Assembly: GCA_910579925.1 (NCBI GenBank)
Contig: CAJTVY010000006.1
Location: forward strand, 48,257-112,256
DNA length: 64,000 nucleotides
DNA from: an uncultured Dorea sp.
Lineage (GTDB): Bacteria > Bacillota > Clostridia > Lachnospirales > Lachnospiraceae
Direction: 5' to 3'
Every line of letters begins with the position of its first letter. The first letter of the stretch is position 1. Made by a program: the position numbers and the translations under genes. Below, piece after piece: positions 60,342 to 64,000 of this stretch. The notes beneath the pieces are model-generated. The model had not been told where the DNA came from. It was given only the letters and a program-made list of their open reading frames with translations, and made no database searches.

Positions 60342-61445
60342 CTAATTTCTTCTGTTCAGATCTCTCTTAAGACTCTGTGTAAGAAGCAGCTTATTCACTT
60401 CCCGCATATCGTGCTTCTTAACTGACTGACCTTTTTTAGGCGCCGGCCGCTTTCCATTCTTCCCCACTCCAGATCCCGACTTCTTTCTGACAGACTCTGT
60501 ATTAATGATCTCCGTTTCCTGTCTCTCATTGATTCGTTTGACCGTTTTCTCCGATTTGGCAACAGAAAGCTTCGGAACTGCCTTGACATAATAATAATAT
60601 TCATCATCCTCAAACTGGAGCTTTTCACTTCTCGCATAATCCACTGAAAAATAAAACATTTCCAGGACAAGTCCGATTACAAGGGACGCAACACTTCCTC
60701 CAATCAGCATGCCATAGGAAGTATGCACGCCAAAGGCAATATCTCCTCCCACAACAACCACCAGATTTGCAATGATCCCCACAACAATTGCAATCTTCCA
60801 TGCATGGTCCGCCGACGATCTGTGAATCGTATATACAATAAAGAAACAGATGATGAATGCCGCAAGCATCACCCACATCTCTTTGTTCTGAAATACTTTG
60901 ACAAGATATTCTGTACCTTGTGTCAATATTCCCTTCACTCCTGTACCATCCATATTCGCAGCGGCTTTCTTAACATATTCCATCATGTAATACACCAACG
61001 TACCACAGATTACCGCCACCATACTCCCTGGAGCCGCCGCAAGAGCGCAGGCAACCGGTATCACATATGGGATATGCAGAAAGAATGCAAGGGGCGTAAG
61101 CAGTACCACCAGAGCCATACCAGGCGCAAGACGCAGATAGAAGATATACATAACCAGAAACAGAACTGCCGTTACCGCCAGTATCCCCAGTGATACAGAA
61201 TACATATGAAGCAGTATCAGCGCTGTCGCCGCCACAACCGTCACCATCAGCGGAAGAAACATACAGATCACCGCAAGAGCTACTGAAGCCACCGGCGACG
61301 CCGCAAGTTTCATAAATCCTACATTCTGGTTAATCAGCATAAATGCCGTTACTGCCAGTATAAACCTTATCGCTTTATCATAGACCTTTGAATTTCTGGA
61401 ATATAATTCTTCTAATCTTCCGCGCAGTACATATATACCGTCCAT
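60342..61445 (-). CDS. Polytopic membrane protein of unknown function
   Basis: Membrane protein of 367 residues, no family named. Seen: about ten hydrophobic helices between residues 25 and 270, including a helix-rich region with APGMALVVLLTPLAFFLHIPYVIPVACALAAAPGS, and a cytoplasmic C-terminus of about 90 residues that is Lys/Arg-rich (KTVKRINERQETEIINTESV, then VRKKSGSGVGKNGKRPAPKK). The tail could bind nucleic acid, membrane or a partner. Its ATG directly follows the stop of the preceding 131-residue gene. It sits two bases to tens of bases before cdaA (44-base gap), so co-transcription with the c-di-AMP genes is likely and a role in envelope homeostasis is plausible. Confidence 0.75.
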   Translation of the reverse strand: MDGIYVLRGRLEELYSRNSKVYDKAIRFILAVTAFMLINQNVGFMKLAASPVASVALAVICMFLPLMVTVVAATALILLHMYSVSLGILAVTAVLFLVMYIFYLRLAPGMALVVLLTPLAFFLHIPYVIPVACALAAAPGSMVAVICGTLVYYMMEYVKKAAANMDGTGVKGILTQGTEYLVKVFQNKEMWVMLAAFIICFFIVYTIHRSSADHAWKIAIVVGIIANLVVVVGGDIAFGVHTSYGMLIGGSVASLVIGLVLEMFYFSVDYARSEKLQFEDDEYYYYVKAVPKLSVAKSEKTVKRINERQETEIINTESVRKKSGSGVGKNGKRPAPKKGQSVKKHDMREVNKLLLTQSLKRDLNRRN

Positions 61446-61841
61446 CTATCTGTTCTCCTTTTCATACATCCTAAGCAGCCGTGTCAGATTATGATTATAC
61501 TTCTTCACTCTCTGTCTGGCTTCTTTATGCTTTGTATTAAAAATATGGCTTGTAAGGATCAGATACACGATAACCAGAGAAATATATCCCAGAACAACTG
61601 CACCGGCAAGCATCACGATCAGATTATTCGATACATTTTCCAATATATCTTCCATCTTCACCAGCCCAAACAGTCCTACTACACAAATATAACCAATCGT
61701 AACCCACAGTACAGAACAGATCATATGAAGACCTGTATAATCCTTACGGTAATATTCACTAATCTTAAAGTCTTCCTTGCCTTCTGTCTGCTCATAAAAG
61801 GCAAGCTGGGTCATAAGTTCTACTTTTCTCTTATCTAACAT
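61446..61841 (-). CDS. Small two-helix membrane protein of unknown function
   Basis: 131 residues; no family recognised. Seen: a short cytoplasmic start with KRKVELMTQLAFYEQTEGKE, two membrane helices (about 38-60 and 74-96: LHMICSVLWVTIGYICVVGL and VMLAGAVVLGYISLVIVYLI) and a basic C-terminal helix (NTKHKEARQRVKKYNHNLTR) that may form a coiled coil. The stop and the next start are adjacent (TAG ATG), so it is coupled to the polytopic protein. First gene of the cda-linked group. Confidence 0.72.
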   Translation of the reverse strand: MLDKRKVELMTQLAFYEQTEGKEDFKISEYYRKDYTGLHMICSVLWVTIGYICVVGLFGLVKMEDILENVSNNLIVMLAGAVVLGYISLVIVYLILTSHIFNTKHKEARQRVKKYNHNLTRLLRMYEKENR

Positions 61842-62029
61842 AAATCACCTCATATGTCATATTGTACAACCAAACATCATTTTTAGTATAACAAATATCA
61901 GTATCCTTGTCCAATCCGATTTCACTTTTTTTACAATTATTTCAATATTTACGGCTCAGATTTCTTGATAAAATGCTCTCATTTTATTGATTTGTATGTT
62001 TTGCACATATTTTTAGTATCATTTCAGTA
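61842..62029. other. A/T-rich boundary to the prophage-like segment
   Basis: 188 bases without ORF. Contains the word TTTTTAGTAT twice (61881 area and 62010 area) and an A/T-rich stretch, possibly the junction of an inserted element; no clear att core, integrase or terminator is seen. Confidence 0.35.
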
Positions 62030-62203
62030 TCACGGGGTACGCTTTGCATACGCCTGGAAAGCCCTGATCTCTTCCAGCCTGTAAGTGAGTGCTTGAGGGT
62101 GGAAGATTCCTTCCCGTCCCTGTCTCTCCCTCCGGGCAACGTTCTGGATCGCTCTGCAGGCCGTCGGATCGTGATACCCCTCCTGGTTTCTCATCGGATC
62201 CAT
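62030..62203 (-). CDS. Small 57-residue protein, part of the prophage-like unit
   Basis: Short ORF starting MDPMRNQEGYHDPTACRAIQ and ending AFQAYAKRTP, highly basic with a coiled middle. The ATG at 62203 has GGAGG seven bases ahead and overlaps the sigma-factor stop by 13 bases, strong signs of a real coupled gene. No similarity recognised. Possibly a phage or integrative-element accessory protein, or a small partner of the sigma-like factor. Confidence 0.7.
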   Translation of the reverse strand: MDPMRNQEGYHDPTACRAIQNVARRERQGREGIFHPQALTYRLEEIRAFQAYAKRTP

Positions 62204-63060
62204 CCTAACACCTCCAATTCTACCTCGCTCAATCCTGTGCGCATGAAAGACTCCACGCCCACATGGTGATAACTTTTAGCGGCTATGTATTCTTCATAGT
62301 ATCTTCGGTACTTCCGGGACATGCTTGGCCGCCTCAGCGTACGCAGGGCCTTGTTCTGGATCTGGCGCACTCCGTTGTAGTTCACTCCCAATGACTCGCT
62401 GATCTCATCCAGCGTCTGGCCGTCAATGTACCTCTTCTTGATTACCTCTGGAAGGTTCCCGGGCAGACGGTCAACAGCGATCCACAGTTCCCGCTTCATA
62501 GCGGCAGCGTCCGCTCTTCTGACCGCTTCCTCTTCCAGATCCTGGTCTGAGGCTATGGTGTCCTCAAGGGTAAGGTCTGTCCCTTCCCCGTTCAACGTCT
62601 CGCTGAGGCTTCGTATCCGCCCCATGTGGACGTTTTTCTTGATCTCCTGTAGTTTTTTCCGGCTGACCTTTAAAAGACGGCACAAGGCGAAATCAGAAGG
62701 CCATTCACCGAACTGTTTGCGGTACTCCTTGACCGCCCTGTTATACTCATAGACATCCTCCCTGGCATGGACCGGAAGCCGGATCGTGCTTCCACAGTTG
62801 TCCACGTACCGCCTCATTCCCGGCCGGATCCAGAAAGCGGCGTAATGGATGAAGGACACGCCCCGATCGGCGTCAAAATGATCCACGGCCTCAGACAGGC
62901 CTATGTAGCCTTCCTGCAGCAGATCGTCCATCTCTGCAAGGCCCTGGTACTTCTTCGCCATTGATGTGAGAAAGCCCCTGTTCTGATCGTAGAGCTTGAG
63001 CATGTTTCCCGCCACATCCTCACCGGCCTGGATCCGTGCGACCAACTGTTCATTGTCCAT
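62191..63060 (-). CDS. Sigma-70-family RNA polymerase sigma factor in a mobile segment
   Basis: 289 residues. Seen: region 2 (DDLLQEGYIGLSEAVDHFDA and RGVSFIHYAAFWIRPGMRRY, with an Asn-Cys-Gly before IRLPVHARED), a region 3-like helical block (EWPSDFALCRLLKVSRKKLQ) and region 4 with the HTH DEISESLGVNYNGVRQIQNKALRTL, followed by a basic tail of about 50 residues unusual for host sigmas. RBS GGAGGCGG before ATG. It lies next to a capsid-like gene, which suggests phage origin and possible control of late genes. Base composition seems more G/C-rich than the region to the left. Confidence 0.82.
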   Translation of the reverse strand: MDNEQLVARIQAGEDVAGNMLKLYDQNRGFLTSMAKKYQGLAEMDDLLQEGYIGLSEAVDHFDADRGVSFIHYAAFWIRPGMRRYVDNCGSTIRLPVHAREDVYEYNRAVKEYRKQFGEWPSDFALCRLLKVSRKKLQEIKKNVHMGRIRSLSETLNGEGTDLTLEDTIASDQDLEEEAVRRADAAAMKRELWIAVDRLPGNLPEVIKKRYIDGQTLDEISESLGVNYNGVRQIQNKALRTLRRPSMSRKYRRYYEEYIAAKSYHHVGVESFMRTGLSEVELEVLGWIR

Positions 63061-63151
63061 ATAACCGCCTCCCGGTCAAAATGCCCCGGACAATCCAAAG
63101 GAGAAAAGAAAGCCCAGGGCACTTTATCAAATAATTGGTTGACTGCTTAAC

Positions 63152-64000
63152 TTATTCTTCCGGCGTTGTTGGCGTTGTCTGCGCTACCGTCTGCGCTTGG
63201 TAATAAATTGCTTTCGCTTTATTATCCAGAACGAACGCATCGTACACAATACGCCCCTCCACCAGATCGCCGTTAATGAAAGGCGGGTTCCTATGTACAA
63301 AATAATCCTCAAGTTTCGTGGGTGCCACCGTTGCACATGGGTGTGCGATCATGAACCCAAAGTCCTGCGGCAGTCTGCTGGCCGGCACCTTCATAACGTA
63401 AAGGCCGTCCAGAGTGGCAACGACTCCCCGTTTTCTTACATCCTGCCCGATATCGCCGTTCATGGTAATATCTTTGTTCTGCTTCATTAACAAAAGGGTC
63501 TGCGGGGTAACTACCAAAACTCGGTCTGCGTCCGGCACCTCTGCGTCATCGACAGCCGTATTTGCCGTAATAATCTGTTCATAGATCTTCTCGGCCGTAA
63601 GTCCTACCGCTACCGGTTTATGACCTGCGTTCCTACACATTACGCCTAAAGTATAGGTATCCACCTCGGGAATCACGACTTCACGCTGCTGCCTTGCCAG
63701 TGCAGAAGCCCCTGCAAGCTGCATTGCAGTCTCATCTTTGTCCAATGTATCTATTGCAAACGTAAAGGATCTGTCTTTTTTCAGTGTCAGTTCCTCCGTT
63801 GTTGCGTCCAGATCCTGGATCGGGCCGTACCGTGAAATGCTGCTACTCTTTCCCGCTCTGTCATAATCATTCATTTCCGCCGTTGTCACGGAATAGATAT
63901 TGACCGTGTGCGCACCTGTCCAGTTAAAGTCCTGGTTCGTCAAAAGGTAAGCGATACAAAACACACCGTAATGAAAAGAAGTGCATGTTGTGATATACTC
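63152..64000 (-). CDS. Phage-type capsid protein, C-terminal part (runs off the window)
   Basis: About 270 residues are visible and the frame stays open to the right edge. Seen: NWTGAHTVNIYSVTTAEMND, the HK97-fold-like central segment TLKKDRSFTFAIDTLDKDET, QLAGASALARQQREVVIPEV and a C-terminal NPPFINGDLVEGRIVYDAFVLDNKAKAIYYQA, as in several Siphoviridae major capsid proteins from clostridial phages. The GTG at 63964 is not considered the real start; the preceding codons (EYITTCTSFHYGVFCIAYLL) do not look like a capsid N-terminus, so a rearrangement is possible. With the sigma-like gene it marks a prophage or phage-derived element. Confidence 0.65.
   Translation of the reverse strand, partial: EYITTCTSFHYGVFCIAYLLTNQDFNWTGAHTVNIYSVTTAEMNDYDRAGKSSSISRYGPIQDLDATTEELTLKKDRSFTFAIDTLDKDETAMQLAGASALARQQREVVIPEVDTYTLGVMCRNAGHKPVAVGLTAEKIYEQIITANTAVDDAEVPDADRVLVVTPQTLLLMKQNKDITMNGDIGQDVRKRGVVATLDGLYVMKVPASRLPQDFGFMIAHPCATVAPTKLEDYFVHRNPPFINGDLVEGRIVYDAFVLDNKAKAIYYQAQTVAQTTPTTPEE

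Noticed and set aside
61842..62029. Attachment site of the prophage-like element
   Set aside because: TTTTTAGTAT words are too short and A/T-rich to call an att core, and the other end is outside the window.

Overview
The window comes from a spore-forming, low-GC Gram-positive anaerobe of the Clostridia, most likely a Lachnospiraceae gut bacterium near the [Clostridium] scindens / hylemonae / Dorea group. The grounds are CodY, CIRCE-controlled groESL, a T-box leader, a SigK-type sporulation sigma factor, CdaA/CdaR, Lachnospiraceae-type families of unknown function (DUF5688, DUF3793) and a short-chain dehydrogenase that looks like clostridial 12-alpha-hydroxysteroid dehydrogenase. Species is an inference from remembered protein similarity; no search was run. 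Most genes are on the minus strand and form short operons.

Layout. 1-9.7 kb: a two-component system cut by the left edge (minus), a TauE/SafE permease preceded by a MarR-like fragment (plus), an rRNA pseudouridine synthase, a CsbB/YfhO-type pair for lipid-linked glycosylation of a surface polymer, a second two-component system (plus) and purC. 9.7-18 kb: HtrA protease, AlaX editing protein with argS, a membrane-anchored unknown protein, tRNA-Arg(CCG), a DUF5688 protein, efp, yqeG and a chorismate mutase-shikimate kinase fusion. 18-28 kb: an old-yellow-enzyme oxidoreductase (plus), an amidase, galM, guaB, a small membrane protein, groESL with CIRCE, and codY with a small partner. 28-39.2 kb: topA, dprA, comM; a three-gene envelope cluster (UgtP-like glycosyltransferase, polysaccharide deacetylase, LPG-synthase-type membrane protein); sigK; trmR-trhP for tRNA wobble uridine modification.

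39.3-50 kb: a solute-binding lipoprotein fused by translational coupling to a hybrid histidine kinase with two receivers; ilvE, ilvN and ilvB behind a T-box leader; a GT4 glycosyltransferase; dihydrofolate reductase and thymidylate synthase. 50-58 kb: DUF3793, MarR and MATE efflux, a palindromic mobile-looking element, the putative 12-alpha-HSDH, tRNA-Gly(GCC), a GH5 lipoprotein and a GlgX-type debranching enzyme. 57.9-61.8 kb: HPr, cdaR, cdaA and two membrane proteins. 62-64 kb: the edge of a prophage-like segment (57-residue ORF, sigma-70-like factor, capsid-like protein).

Functional links: CodY and the T-box both point to branched-chain amino-acid control; topA-dprA-comM is a DNA processing/transformation group; csbB-yfhO and the ugtP cluster both build or decorate membrane-anchored envelope glycans. 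Intergenic regions hold several hairpin repeat families, the largest being a 171-bp near-palindrome at 52651-52821. The most unusual items are the kinase/binding-protein pair without permease or output domain, two palindromic operators on top of promoters (guaB and trmR), and an 11-base G tract between the T-box terminator and ilvB. No CRISPR array, rRNA, integrase or transposase gene was seen.
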